Part shown: positions 1-11,339 of the stretch, one piece after another
Numbering within the stretch: position 1 is the stretch's first letter
Layout: each line of letters opens with the position of its first letter
Assembly (NCBI GenBank): GCA_038030265.1
Contig: CM075939.1
Span: 29,679,253 to 29,743,252, forward strand
Source: Corythucha ciliata
Taxonomy: Eukaryota; Arthropoda; Insecta; Hemiptera; Tingidae
Reading direction: 5' to 3'
Length of the DNA stretch: 64,000 bases
Translations under genes and position numbers: made by a program
The notes under the pieces: model-generated
Told to the model about the DNA's origin: nothing
What the model saw: only the letters and a program-made list of their open reading frames with translations
Databases searched by the model: none

Positions 1-224
1 GAAGCGACCAGGTACGTGAAGCATAATTTGTATTTATTTATGTATTAATTTATTTACCGGTTTTTAGTTTGTTGATTTGTTTGTGTTAAATGCTTCGTTA
101 AGTTATGGGTATGTCGTTGTCTGTCCAACAGCTTGAAAATGGTCCAAAGGACCGAAACCGAGGTCGCTGTATAATTAAGGACAGAACAACACAGAACAAT
201 CTTTGATTGGAACATCGAAAAAAA

Positions 225-1165
225 AATGTGGATATCCGTTTTGGGGTATTGTGAGCTCTCGTAGAGGTCACCCACTGCATTTGAGGTCGAAGCATCCGAT
301 GAAAAAGTTGTTCCTACCTCAGGAAAAAGTAAAGCATTCTCTGGTTCATATTTATACATGTCTAGCGTAGCGTCGTTTGGCTCTCGTTGACCCCAAACCA
401 AGCACCCCCGTGTCTTCCAATCCGGTACAATTTTGTTCAACCTGAGTCAGACGTACATTTTGTCGCAAACGGAATCTCTCTATCAGCTCTGGTTGCCGAG
501 TTATAAACAATTGTAATAATTTTTTTTATTTTGGAGGCAGGAGATATTTGATTTATTATTTTCAATTTCAATGACCTTTTCCTGTGCAAATACGCCGGCA
601 GGAAAAGGTCAGTGGAGAAACAATATCAGTCAGTCAGGAAAACAATTTTAATTTTTGAGCGTGTGGTAGGCTGTGATTGCAGGCGGGCATTGGTAGGGAC
701 TTGGTCTTCAAATCTCCCTACAGGCATGCAGGAAATACCTGCCAAAATTGACCGCGAAAAGTAGGGTAAAGTTACAAGCTTTGGTGACCAAGATTTGGGT
801 GGGTGCTATAGTACCTACTCCTTCCCGCTGGACAACGTGGATAACCGTTTTGGGTCATTGTGAGGTCTCTTGGAGGTCACCCACTCTAATTGAGGGTAAA
901 ACATCTGATGAAAAAGTTGATCTATCTTAAGTTCGTTTGGCTCTCGTGGAACCCAAGCTAAGCGCCCCAGGGTCTTCCGAACTGATACAAAGTTGTTTAA
1001 CCTGAGTACGCACATGACGCACATTTTGGCGCAAACGGAATCTCTACATCTGCTCTGGTTGCTGAGTTATGTCAAATTTTAACTTTCGAGGAGGAGGTAG
1101 GCTGTGTTTGCAGGTGGGCATTGGTGAGGACTTGGTCTTGAAATCATTCTACAGGTATATAAAAC
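225..1165. repeat. Old direct duplication, two units of ~340-510 bp
   Basis: A block from about 225 to 735 recurs from about 828 to 1165 in the same orientation. Shared stretches include the gtcacccact, gatgaaaaagttg, gtttggctctcgt and gcaaacggaatctct segments in the same order, and both units end with a related segment containing gcattggt and acttggtctt. The second unit lacks about 50 bp present in the first. Reading frames inside are short and differ between copies, so I see no gene. It is probably a fragment of an unidentified dispersed repeat. Confidence 0.75.
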
Positions 1166-1342
1166 ATTCCTGCCTAGTGCAATTGCTTAATGATTATTTG
1201 CAAAGTTCATGTCGTTAACCTCCGGACTATTATGGAAGTTTGTTCTTACAGAACACCAACACAGAACGATCTCGACATGTAGAAAACGACTGTTGATAAT
1301 AATACCACAATCGACTGTCGCTATCAACTGTCGTTTTGACTG

Positions 1343-1540
1343 TTGCTGACTTTACAGAACAGGCCCCCTGGTCTCATCAGCCAGGCAATTGAGCCGAGTG
1401 CAGAGCCGATGGACCGCCCCTCGCCGGGAGGGGAGATGCGACTGCATTACGATCCCCGCTTCCCGACGCGGAGCGATACTCTGCTCAATTGCCGGGCTGA
1501 TGTTACCGGGACCGAGAGTAACTCAGGTAGCTGAAGGTCT
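1343..1540. repeat. Dispersed repeat, member 1 (partner at 8165)
   Basis: A GC-rich segment starting near the tcagccaggcaattgag stretch is recognisably related, at roughly 65% by eye over ~90 bp, to 8165-8300. The surroundings are AT-rich. Short open frames here are a by-product of GC content. The family is unidentified. Confidence 0.5.
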
Positions 1541-2235
1541 GAGGTCAAAACGGAGACTGGACCTCACCATATCGGTGCAATTTTTAACTTATAGGTAGAC
1601 GAGATTTTTCCATCCATGATTAAAAGAACCATACAGCGTCATGTCATTGAGCTGCTGAGTTTCAACATCAACTTCCTATACTTGTGTCAATGAATAATAA
1701 AATGAAATCCAATCCCAAAATATATTTAACCAGGAATTTTCCTTGCGAAAAGGACAAAATAAAATTATTTTCATAAGTTACCTAAACTGTTTAAATTAAA
1801 CACTATTCTGATGGCATGACACTGAAAATGAGTTCGCGTAATTAAAAAAGCTCCGGTCCCTTCCATCGGATCTTTACCTACGAGCAATGAGCATACGTGT
1901 GACAGCTTGGTTTCTGCGGAAGGGATGGATAATTTACGAGCCAGCTCCTTGGACATTGAAATTTTCCGGGGCAAACATTTTTATAAGTATGTTAAATTAC
2001 CGAAGTGATTCCATTTAAAGTGATTTTAGTCGTGTGGGGGGGGGGGGGTCCTCTTCACGCTTCCACGGCGTGCACAGACAAATCTATGCACCTCGCACCT
2101 GACGAGGAAGAACTTCGTTTTCGCTGAGACTATAAAATAAAATCGCGCGAAATATGTAAACAAATCAAGAAATATAGTCACTCGATCTTTCTTTGTGAGG
2201 TGTGAAACTGCAAAAGTCGGTGAGAAATTCGCTGG
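1541..2235. other. Upstream flank of the 2236 gene, no feature seen
   Basis: This is AT-rich sequence with a 13-base G run near 2037 and a C run in intron 1 just downstream. The last ~100 bases may be 5' UTR of the gene whose ATG is at 2236. An in-frame TGA lies shortly before that ATG. I could not identify a TATA box or initiator with confidence. Confidence 0.3.
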
Positions 2236-4180
2236 ATGGAATCAACTAGGTAAGCCCCCCCCCCCACTCGTCCTGTCAATACGGAATCAACAGATTGGCC
2301 TTGATATTTTGTACGATGTCATATTGGAACAGCTGAATTCGGGTGGGGCTCACAACCTCTTAGTTACGTGCTCCTTACAGATCCTAGCCATGAACAACGA
2401 AAGAAAAGGATCCAAGCAACGAAATTACTTATGGTTTGTACATTGAGTAATCACACCAGTAGGATATTATATTGACCAGTAATTATGATATATTATTCTT
2501 TCTTTCAGGAGTTATTCGGACAGAAACACCGACGATGGCAGGGCGTTGCCCGCGGAAATTCTGGTGATTATATTGGTTCATACCTTTTATTGGCTCTTTA
2601 TACAGGGTGTACAGAATTTCACTGCACAGCCAAAATCCTGAGGTAGGGCAACTGATTTGTGATCAAAATTAATATTTGCACTTTTCCAAAATTCCGCATG
2701 GTTTCCGAAATATTTGACATTTTGTGATTTTTTGCGGTCTCCTGTTTTTTGTCATTAAATGCCAGCTGCTGGCTAGTGGGTTAATCGAATACTAAAAGTA
2801 ACTGGCTCTTCTGAAAGAGCACGTTGCTTTCCTTCAAATCGCCGTCATAGTCGTTCGAACAATAGCCTATGACAGGCGTAGGAACTGTGGATTTGAAAGG
2901 GAATCCAATTTTTATTGTTCTCGCAACATTTTCCAACGAGATGTCCTCAATTTTCTTAAATCGGAAATAATTTTTATAATTACAGGAAAAACTGCTCCAT
3001 TTTGTAAGCTTTCGAATGGTGTGCACCATTTTATGGTGCCTACCTTTTCTTACTGGCGTACAAGCGATCTTACTGGTTTTTAATCATTGTAACCTAGTCA
3101 ACTAGACTAAATTTATCGGTGCTGGCATGAAAATGAGATCTCCTAAGTTGCCTTAAATTGTATGAACGAGCTTACAAGGAACGTGGATCGAGCCCCCTCG
3201 GTGAGTGTGTAGAGGGGATAGGCGTAACTCCACCTTAAATTTTTGACCTTTAATTTTTAATTTGACGGATACCGACGGTATGATCACGAGAACTTCAAGC
3301 TTTTAGAGTGTGAAACACGTAATGGATGGAACTGCACTCCCTCCCGTGGGTGGAATGCTGCAACCAGTCGAGCATTTTGAGACTGACGTTAACTCGGAAT
3401 TCATGCTGGTAGTTGCTCGCAGTGGTAGCATATTAATTATTCACAGACCATACATGTGAATTCCGACAGTTAGAACGCCCAAACGCGTAAAAGACACTTC
3501 GTCCGCATATAAAATGTCATCACTCGACAACATCTGGCTTCTGAGTGGTTGCAGGAACCGTCCGGAGGTGCGCCATCTCACGACAAAATCGAGTAGAAAG
3601 AAATCTATCACCGGTCTTAAATGGTAGGCGTACATGTCATTTGCCCGAAGAAGAGAATGGAAGGCTGAATGCAGCTTTACAAGACTGGCTCCAGTTGTCG
3701 TGTGCTGGTTGTTACGTATTCAACGCACGCAAAATGTCTTCCTGGTGACGCATGTTTAGTAGGGTGGGCCGAAAAACAACTTTTTTATATTTTTTAATCG
3801 CTATACCGCGGAAAAGTTGTATTTTCCTTTGCAATGAGATCACATACCAAAAAACAAAAATGAAATCAAAAAATCCCTTCCGTTCGCGCATCGCCTTCAA
3901 AGTTATGCAAAATGGCTTAATTTCCCTAATTTTCTCATTTTTGGATAATTACAAAAATCACTTTCATTGATGTGCTATAGGCCCTAAATTGAACATAGGT
4001 GAATGAAAAACATGATAAAAAATTGGAACACTGTAATCCAAAACAATATTTTCGCACGACTTGCACGGGAAGTGATGAGAACCGCACTGAAAACCTCCCT
4101 CGAAAGTGTCTGTTTTCGTCAACCCGTGCGGAAAAAACGAAAAAGGCACGGGTGTGTGTTAGGAGAACATCTGATTTGGC

Positions 4181-4229
<49 letters not shown>

Positions 4230-7200
4230 GTTAACCAATGTTTGCTGTCCACAGAATATGTTCTCTTGAAGGTCTCAACTTGTATTCTGTGATATGACGT
4301 TATTGTTATTGTTTTGTTTTGTTTTTTTTTGTTCCTCTTTCTGTCTGTGCCTGTTGGTTTGTTCACTGTGTTTGGGTTTCTCACACGTAAATACCATAAC
4401 ATTTCCAGAATGAGTACCTGCCTATAAATTCCCCATCGTCATGCGAAAAACGTTGTTCATTACTCGTCGGAAAGTGAAATATCATGTGCTCGTGTAATAG
4501 ACTCACTCGACTGCGTCTCGTTCGTCTAACAACACTCGCACGATTTTCTTACTTTCCGCACTTGTTATGATATGTACTATTGTTCACGCAACAAGATTAA
4601 ATTTTGTCCAAATTGGCGAAAAATCACGTATTCTTACAAATTTATTTTTATTTCTTTTTTGCCACTTTATTTTACTAAAAACTTTGTGCTTTGAACTCAG
4701 ACTTACTTTTGAATTTTGGCAAAACTGAGCGTGAAAGTCACGGCACTCTGATAAAGCTGTTAGGAAATTCAGGAGTTCAGAATTTCTGTGAGGCTTGCGT
4801 AACCAATTTCACACACTGCACACCTTTAGATAGCCCGCAAATACCACGGAAAAGCTTGAAAATCTGGCTCCAGTCGTTATCCATTGTGTATCAGACCAGT
4901 TGCATCCTCTTTAGTGACATTTTAGAGTAGTATCCGTCAAAAAAATGTAAGGTGGAGTTTCGCGTACCCCCTCCCCACACTCGTCGAGGGGGCTCGATCC
5001 ACGATCATTGGAAGCTCATTCATACGATTTGAGGCAAGTCCCCCTAAATTATGAGATCTCATTTTTATGCCAGCGTCGCTAAATTTAGTCTTTTTAACTA
5101 GGTTGCAATGATCGCTTGAAACCAGCAAGATCGCTTGTGTGCCTGCAAGAAAAGGTAGAAACCATAAAATGGTGCACAACATCCGAAAGCTTATAAAATG
5201 GAGCAGTTTTTCCTGTAATTACAAAAATACTTTTCCATTTGAGAAAATTGGGAAAATCGCGTTGGAAAATGTAGAGAAAACAATAAAAACTGTATTCCCT
5301 TCGAAATCTACGGCTCTTACACATGTCATATAGGCAATTGTTTGGAACGACTATGACGTTATTTTGAAGGAAATTTTGTGCTCTTTCAGAATAGCCAGTT
5401 ACTTTTAGTATTCAATTAATCCACTGGCATTTACTGACAAAAAACCGGGGGCCGCAAAAAATCATAAAAACCATGCGGAATTTTGGAAAAGTGCAAATAG
5501 TAATTTTGATCACAAATCAGGAGCCCTATCACTGGTTTGCGGCTGTGCAGTGAATTTCTTGCACCCTGAATATGAGAATTACTCGAAGCAATGCGATTTT
5601 CTAGGAATCACTCCAGCAACAGCAAATCATCCGGCAGTATGGGTCGATCTTAAGGTTTCTCTAAAAAGTGCTAAACTGTGACATAATCTAATAGATAGCC
5701 GTGATTTCAGCTCTGCGCCAACTCCCCAGTATCTGTCGAATGGGATATTTTCTTCCATCCGAGGAGTTGACTATAATAGCCTAGTCGAACAAAATCTCAA
5801 CTACTGGCGACAATTGTTGAGCGCCAGGATAGGATTGAGTGGAGTGCCTGTGATGGATCTGCCGTTGTTATCGACTTCTCTTCAACATCAGGGCAGTTTA
5901 AATCATTTCTGGACCACACCGTCACATTACATCTTCCCTGAAATCGGTAATATAGTACAGTATAAAATAACTCGAATGATTCAGAGTAAACAAAATTTTC
6001 ATTTGCAGATAGTCAGCCCAGCGTCAGTGGTACGCTTGCAGAGTATCCAGCTACAGGCGTTCACCCTCCTCCGGATTATTTCACCACGTGAGTACCCCTT
6101 GTGACGTAGACATTTTTACTTGATCTTTTCACTTTACTTGATTAGATTACCTGTAAAGTGTAACTAATCTTAATTTCCAGGGAACGGTGTGAAATTGAAT
6201 CTCGTATACGAGCTTTGGACGATGATATAGCCCGTACTAACTTGAAGCTCGCTCAAACTAAGGAATTACTTGCTACTAACTCGCCATGTAACGTCACCAG
6301 CCTCAAGTCGAAAGGAGCCATCTACTACAGTGGAATTCAGAGCATGCTTAACGACAAACCACCCACCAACGAGGATAGACTGTCCTTCATCGACCAGTTG
6401 AAGCGTCAAGCGACTTCAACTGGTGTTGACGGAAATTCCTCCAGAAGCCGCTTCCGTCTTCAAGGAACCCCACGTTCACAGCCTTCCCCAGGAGACAATT
6501 TGGCTTCTTCGGATGATTTACTGACTAACAAACCGCAATACAGCGGCGTCTCAGTGGAGATGGCTCATCGGTTTCACAACTACGCCAGACCCGCTTTTCA
6601 CAGGCGAGGAGGATTGATGCGGGGAAGAAGCATTATTTCGAGAAACGCTCGTAGAATGAAACTCAGTGAAAGTAGCCGTTTTCCGAATGGATCAGTGCCG
6701 CAAAATTGTGTGTTAAAAGACGACGTCGTAAGGTAAGTGCCAAGATGGTTTAGTCCTCATCCTGAAAACCACTGTGGCTCGGATACCCTCAGCCTGACTA
6801 ATTTTTATACTTGAACTGCTCATCAGAAGGCGCCCTGAAAAGCAAAATGAAACAATCCCGTAAGTTTTTAAATGACAAAATGGTGACCCTTAAGAGGTAT
6901 AATGATTTTCAATATGCGCTAGGGAAACCTCGAGTGTCTCTTCCCTGTCCACCTTGGCCAACTCTTACTCAAAAATGTCCTTGAGCCGAGGAATGCAGCC
7001 TTTCTCCTTTGATAAGTATGTGCGAATATTGTGTACAGTTGGGCGATCGAAATAATGAACCTACTGGTGGCGGGAGGGGGCAAGATTATTTTTCTGAGAA
7101 CATTCATCTCTAATTTTTAATAAATAGAAGAAGGGAGAGACGTTAGAAAGCTTTCAGAGAAGCGCTGTTTTGATCCCTCCCCATTAAACCAGAGAACCTG

Positions 7201-7980
7201 TAATACTAGGTGAACGCACCGCCATTTTGGGGTATAAATAGGCCCGGCCTACTGTAGGGCCACCTCGCTTCAAATTGAGCTTCTCCAAAACATTTCTACC
7301 CCCATTCTCGTGTGTACTACTATTTTATCAATCTTCTTACCCCAATATGGACGATGCGTTCACTGGGTTGTATAGTCACCTTAATCCCCACCATGTCTCC
7401 TTCCAGTTCATTGATTTGATCGCCAAAGGGTAGTTGCGTCTTAAAACATGTCTCGGATTTTCAACAGCGGGATTTTCATCACTCCACAAATATTTGAAGC
7501 GGTGATGGAGATTTACAAGGATTTCGATTTGGAAGAACAAGGACTACCAACATTTGCCGAGTAAGTGTGGTGCACTAATTGGTCTCTACAGCAATTTGGT
7601 GGTTGTGAACTTTTTAACTAGAGAACTAACGCTATCGCTATCAGATTCTTCTGTAAGTAATAATCAGCACGTCAAACTTGGTCAAACCATTGGCTACTCC
7701 AATGGTTCTCATTAATGAGCGGGGGGCGGGGCTCTTTAGGGTTAAGTTCTGTTTCATTCACAGTGTTGGCATATCCGGACGTATGCTACACTCGTGAGTA
7801 ATCTTAACTCACTTCTATTCTGCAAATCATGCCATCCTCGACTGCACTTTCCTCGCCTCATATTACGTCTGTATTCGTAGAATTACCCACTTATCATCCA
7901 TCTCATTCTCATCCACCCGAAAAATATGTTGCCGCCTAGCTGTCAAGCTCTTCACAGCATTCTTGGGTGCTGGAACGTAG
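2236..7980 (+). CDS. Multi-exon host gene, unknown function (~444 aa)
   Basis: Coding exons read from splice sites are 2236-2249, 2509-2563, 5605-5654, 5711-5946, 6009-6087, 6181-6732, 6827-6859, 6923-7015, 7468-7560, 7764-7793 and 7881-7980. Every intron is GT-AG and all junction phases agree, which chance would not give across ten introns. The stop TAG is 7978-7980. The start ATG at 2236 is the least certain choice: its Kozak context is weak, with a G at +4, and a TGA lies upstream in frame. The product has a Gln-rich stretch near residues 27-30, a likely coiled coil at ~146-178, an Arg/Gly-rich basic patch at ~281-303, and Ser-rich tracts near 341-360. I see no signal peptide or known catalytic motif and do not recognise the family. 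Intron 3 carries a 3 kb transposon. The last exon is the least secure of the 3' exons. Confidence 0.72.
3441..3735 (-). pseudogene. Degenerate mariner/IS630-type transposase fragment
   Basis: The minus-strand frame contains YAYHLRPV followed ~40 residues later by DDILYADEVSFTRLGV and H-M-Y. This order resembles the segment around the second catalytic Asp of mariner-like transposases common in insects, where 'YPYHL' precedes 'ILFTDEATFTRDG'. It stops shortly after at 3441. No complete DDE triad can be followed. Its position between the inverted arms fits it being the old transposase of the surrounding element. The assignment rests on remembered family patterns, not a search. Confidence 0.5.
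4184..4226. repeat. Poly(T) tract, 43 bases
   Basis: There is an uninterrupted run of T inside the interior of the long-TIR element. It could be a slippage-prone tract or a minus-strand poly(A) trace. It generates spurious poly-Lys and poly-Phe frames that should not be called genes. Confidence 0.9.
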
Positions 7981-8164
7981 TAAAATCCGCCACGTTTTGG
8001 ATGTCCCCTCCCATTCATCAAAGTCTCAGCATATAGAGCCCACTTTTTAATAGTAAAAAGTACAGTATGCGAATTGACAAATTGTCCAACCGGTATCCGG
8101 GTGGCCGGTAACCTGGTCTTGCACAACGTTAAGCAGTCCATCTTGTTCATCCTTCAAAAGGAGC

Positions 8165-8300
8165 CTCAGCCAGGCGCAATTGAACCGAGTATGAAGCCAA
8201 TGTACCACCCCCCTCCGGGAGCGGATGTACTGCTGCACTATGATCCCAGCCCCCGGCTCTCAACCCGACTGATGAGAACCGCCTACCCGTCTACCTAGGT
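8165..8300. repeat. Dispersed repeat, member 2 (partner at 1343)
   Basis: Begins at cagccaggcgcaattgaacc and follows the same order of blocks as 1377-1490 (ccgagt, ccaatgtacc, ccgggag, ctgc, gatccc). It lies just 3' of the host gene. The family is unknown. Confidence 0.5.
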
Positions 8301-9215
8301 TCAACATCCAATCTATGTCTACGTGGAAAAGGTACAGCCGATTTGTCTCCCTGCACTAGGAAGACATCAACAAATCAACTGTTGTACACGTCATTTTCAC
8401 CAATCATAACTCCTCTTGGACGTTAGAAATTTCAAATGTTAGTGATTGCTTAAAATTTCTTGAGTTTACTTTCCATATTCCGGTTAGCCACTCTCCAGTG
8501 TTTCGAATTCAGGCCCTGACACCTTGGACCAATGGAGGCGGAAGTAGGTTTCTGGGGGAGCAATTGATCCCCTGATTGTCCGGCAAGCAATCCACCAAAG
8601 TGGCGCTCCCCCAGTCATCGAATTTTGAGGAATCCTTCAGTTTTGTACGGTTCGGACTGGGTTTTTGTTACAAGTGTGCACGCCGCTCAAGTCGAACTGC
8701 TGCCTTGCATGGTCTTTACACGCTAACTGCTGAGTAAACTAGAGTAGTAGTGTCAATCTGGCAGATTTCTGGCCCCCGATGGATGAACTTTCTGGGGAGC
8801 CACGGCATTTCCACGCATGCTCAGCTGCATCTTCATAATTGACAGTTTTCCGGAGCATGCGGTCAAGTCGGTTTGTTCGCCAGCTCTCAAGAACGAGTAA
8901 TATGCAGTGGTTTAAGATCAAAAGAGGAGGCCCATCTCAACTAACAGACCGAAACACTTCTCCGCTCTCCGCACCATCCATTCCAATTCTCATTAAATGG
9001 AAGCTCTGTCCGAAAAAAATGAAGATTTCCACCAATTTAAATGGCAAAACCCGGCAATAATCGCTCGAGAGAATGGTAAAATTAGCCTCAGAAGTACCTA
9101 CTGTAACCCATCAGAATTACGGCAGGACGTCACCCGCCACGATGCGGCCCACCGGTTGGATCCTACCACCGAACACGTCACTCCCCCCACCCCACTCAAG
9201 AGAACACTGAAATAA
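8301..9215. other. No gene or clear repeat seen
   Basis: Mixed sequence with only short open frames on either strand. No family motifs, splice-consistent exons or inverted repeats were recognised. Confidence 0.3.
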
Positions 9216-9219
9216 TTTG

Positions 9220-9500
9220 ATAGACGAAAATGGTCTTTTGAGGGACCAAAACAAGAGGAGATGGTTATTTGAAGAGTCAAACTGGCGAAATTAGTTCAAG
9301 AGTGAGCCAAAACTACGAAATTGAGGGTTTGATGTGCCAAAGCCACAAAATTACTTTCTGGAAGAGCCAAAAATCTGATTTTGAATTGATTTTTAAAATA
9401 GCCAGACTGGTGAAATTTATTTCTTGAAGGTGGAAGCCCCAATAAATTGGTTGATTTTTACCCTAACCCCCTTTTACTGGAAACACGCGAAATTCGGGCC
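9220..9500 (+). repeat. Minisatellite family C, ~30-bp units
   Basis: Degenerate tandem units of about 30 bp start with GAAATT (or AAAATT) and contain GAGCCAAAA or GTGCCAAAG, for example the units ending in gccaaaactac and gccaaagccac. At least six units can be followed, each differing at many positions. The family recurs at 10020-10190 in this orientation, and reversed at 25555-25945 and 48070-48215. Confidence 0.65.
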
Positions 9501-9608
9501 TACAATCATTAAAACCCGCGAAACTGTGTTTTTGTTTTTAAATTTTTGTGTGTGTCTAAAGCCCTCGAAGTTAGTGTTATTTTAATAATTTATTATTATT
9601 GTAATGTG

Positions 9609-10010
9609 TTAAGGGGGAGTTGTACTTGTGATTCCTCGACCCCCCTCCAATCATACCTCGCCTACTCCGCGTTACGGAAATTACCGCCGTATTTCTGCAC
9701 CAATCGTGGACTTCAAGGGCTCATTTAAATCTTCAGGAAATTCCGCACAAGCGTACGATCTTCCTTTTTCATATTTCATCCCTAAAATCACTGTAAAACG
9801 CACACAAACTTTTACCTTGAAAATTCACACTCTTTCGACGACTTATTTAGGAAAGAAAGATCGTACGCTTGTGCGTAATTTCCTGAAGATTTAAATGAGC
9901 CCTTGAAGTCCACGATTGGTGCAGAAATACGGCGGTAATTTCCGTAACGCGGAGTAGGTGAGGTACGATTGGAGGGGGGTCGAGGAAACACATGTACAAC
10001 TCCCCCTTAA
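9609..10010. mobile_element. MITE with TTAA duplication and ~160-bp TIRs
   Basis: TTAA (9609-9612) is followed by GGGGGAGTTGTAC. The mirror end is GTACAACTCCCCC followed by TTAA (10007-10010). The arms 9609-9768 and 9852-10010 are strong inverted repeats (about 90% by eye) around a ~83-bp loop. A TTAA target duplication suggests a piggyBac- or Kolobok-type transposase in trans. It is inserted between two blocks of family C minisatellite. Related single-arm copies sit at 41868-42005 and 54611-54745. Confidence 0.85.
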
Positions 10011-10019
10011 TGAACCGGT

Positions 10020-10190
10020 TTACAGAAGTGCCAAACCGGTGCAATTGGTTTCTTGAGTGCACCATTCTCGCGAAATTATGTTTTCAAGGAGGCAAACCCG
10101 CGAAAGTGGGGCTTTCATTTACATAACCCCGAATTGGTTATTTGAAGTTCCAAAACCATGAAATTACTTTTACTTATAATCAAATCCGTA
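10020..10190 (+). repeat. Minisatellite family C, continuation
   Basis: Same ~30-bp unit type as 9220-9500, for example gtgccaaaccggtgcaattgg and gcgaaattatg blocks. The array was probably continuous with 9220-9500 before the MITE inserted. Confidence 0.55.
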
Positions 10191-10343
10191 GAGCCAGGAT
10201 TTCAACGACTAAACTATTAACACCATTGCACCAGTGGCTCCGAAACGATTTCAATGGGGTGTAGTAGAACTCTAGAAAAATGACCCATCCACCACTAGTG
10301 ACGTTCCCATTGTAACAACCCCTAAAAAGAGCAAAATGCCCAT

Positions 10344-10930
10344 ATACGAATTCTCACGGGCAGCCAGGCTGCCATTAAGGCACTAACGGATCCGACAGTG
10401 AGCTAGTCCCACCATCGACCTTCAGGATGGCGATAGCCAAGTGGGTTAATGCCCAGGCGGCTATTCGCTGGCAGAGACCGGAGGGACATCAGCAGAGTAA
10501 GCGCATGGTCGAAGGACCGTGCAGGAGGCTTACGAGCAAACTGCTCCAACTTAGCCGGAGAGACCTTAGAACGGTGGTAGGCCTTATCACAGGATTCTGC
10601 CAGCTCCGTTATCATCTACACCGCATCGGGGTAATCACGGAGTCCCCGGTGTGCAGACTGTGTGGGGAAGGAGACGAGACCTCCTATCACATCGTGTTCG
10701 AATGTGAGGCGCTCGCGGGCCGCCGGCTCAGCATCTTCGGGGCCGACCTACTCGAGGGTGCTCCGACCGGCGAAACTCTAGCCGAGGACTTCCTAAACTT
10801 TGTCAGAGGGAAGGGGATCCTGGACTATATCCACAGACCCAGGGGGGGCACAATAATCCACCTAGGATTCCGTGCCGGGGGGGCAACCCTCCTACCCGTG
10901 GGTGTTGTTTCAAAAAAAAAAAAAAGAAAA
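10344..10930 (+). pseudogene. 5'-truncated LINE ORF2 end (RNase H + Cys/His motif)
   Basis: The frame at 10344-10397 encodes TGSQAAIKALTDPTVS and then a stop. This matches the second-Asp region of the RNase H domain in I-type LINEs, where SDSQAAIKAL is usual; the Asp is Gly here. After a frame change, 10427-11005 encodes a long segment with WQ, HQQSK, RTVVGLITG and then CRLCGEGDETSYHIVFEC, the C-terminal C-x2-C-x8-H-x4-C motif of these elements. An A-rich tract (10911-10932) is the likely 3' tail, so residues beyond it are not element-coded. Truncation at the 5' side, loss of the catalytic residue and the frameshift all say it is dead. The RNase H points to an I-type clade. Confidence 0.75.
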
Positions 10931-11148
10931 AACCCTGAAAAGCTCTTGAAAAAACGATTAACCGTCAACCAATCGGACGAAAAAAATGAGCAGCCCGAGA
11001 ACTGAATTAGTGGAATAATCACCAGAAACTTCAAATAAGCGATTTCCCTTCCTCAAATACTCAATTTGTCAGGTTCATAAATGACCTTTTGGGGCGTTAC
11101 GCGTATGGAGGAAACTGCTCAACTTGAGGATTTTTCCCCGAAAAAAGA

Positions 11149-11210
11149 CATGGAGCAAAAGACAAAGAAGAAATGGAGCAAAAGACAAAGAAGAAAAAGA
11201 AATGGAGCAT
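11149..11210. repeat. Short tandem repeat, ~22-28 bp units
   Basis: The unit atggagcaaaagacaaagaa is repeated twice with a third partial copy, with variable A-rich spacers. Confidence 0.8.
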
Positions 11211-11339
11211 TGACAAAATGGGCAAATTGTCTGTTCTTCGAGTGAACTAGATTGCTTCTTCCAAAAACTGGATATTTTTACCAAGATCGCAAGGCTCCAT
11301 AGGCTTACAAGTTACAACATGACAATTTTCAACCAAAAA

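Larger units (their letters stand above)
2603..5568. mobile_element. Long-TIR DNA transposon in intron 3 (mariner-like)
   Basis: The element starts CAGGGTGTACAGAATTTCAC and ends with the inverted counterpart ...GTGAATTTCTTGCACCCTG. The arms (about 2603-3235 and 4930-5568) match as diverged inverted repeats over ~600 bp. CAGGGTG ends occur in arthropod mariner/IS630-type elements. The left end is preceded by TATA; the right flank (AATA) gives no clear TA duplication. The interior holds a transposase remnant (3441-3735, minus), a 43-base T run and further AT-rich sequence. It lies wholly within an intron of the 2236-7980 gene, so it need not disrupt the protein. No intact transposase was seen, so it is probably non-autonomous now. 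Confidence 0.7.

Noticed and set aside
3935..4402. 155-aa minus frame with a long Lys run
   Set aside because: The run is the translation of the 43-base T tract; the rest lacks motifs.
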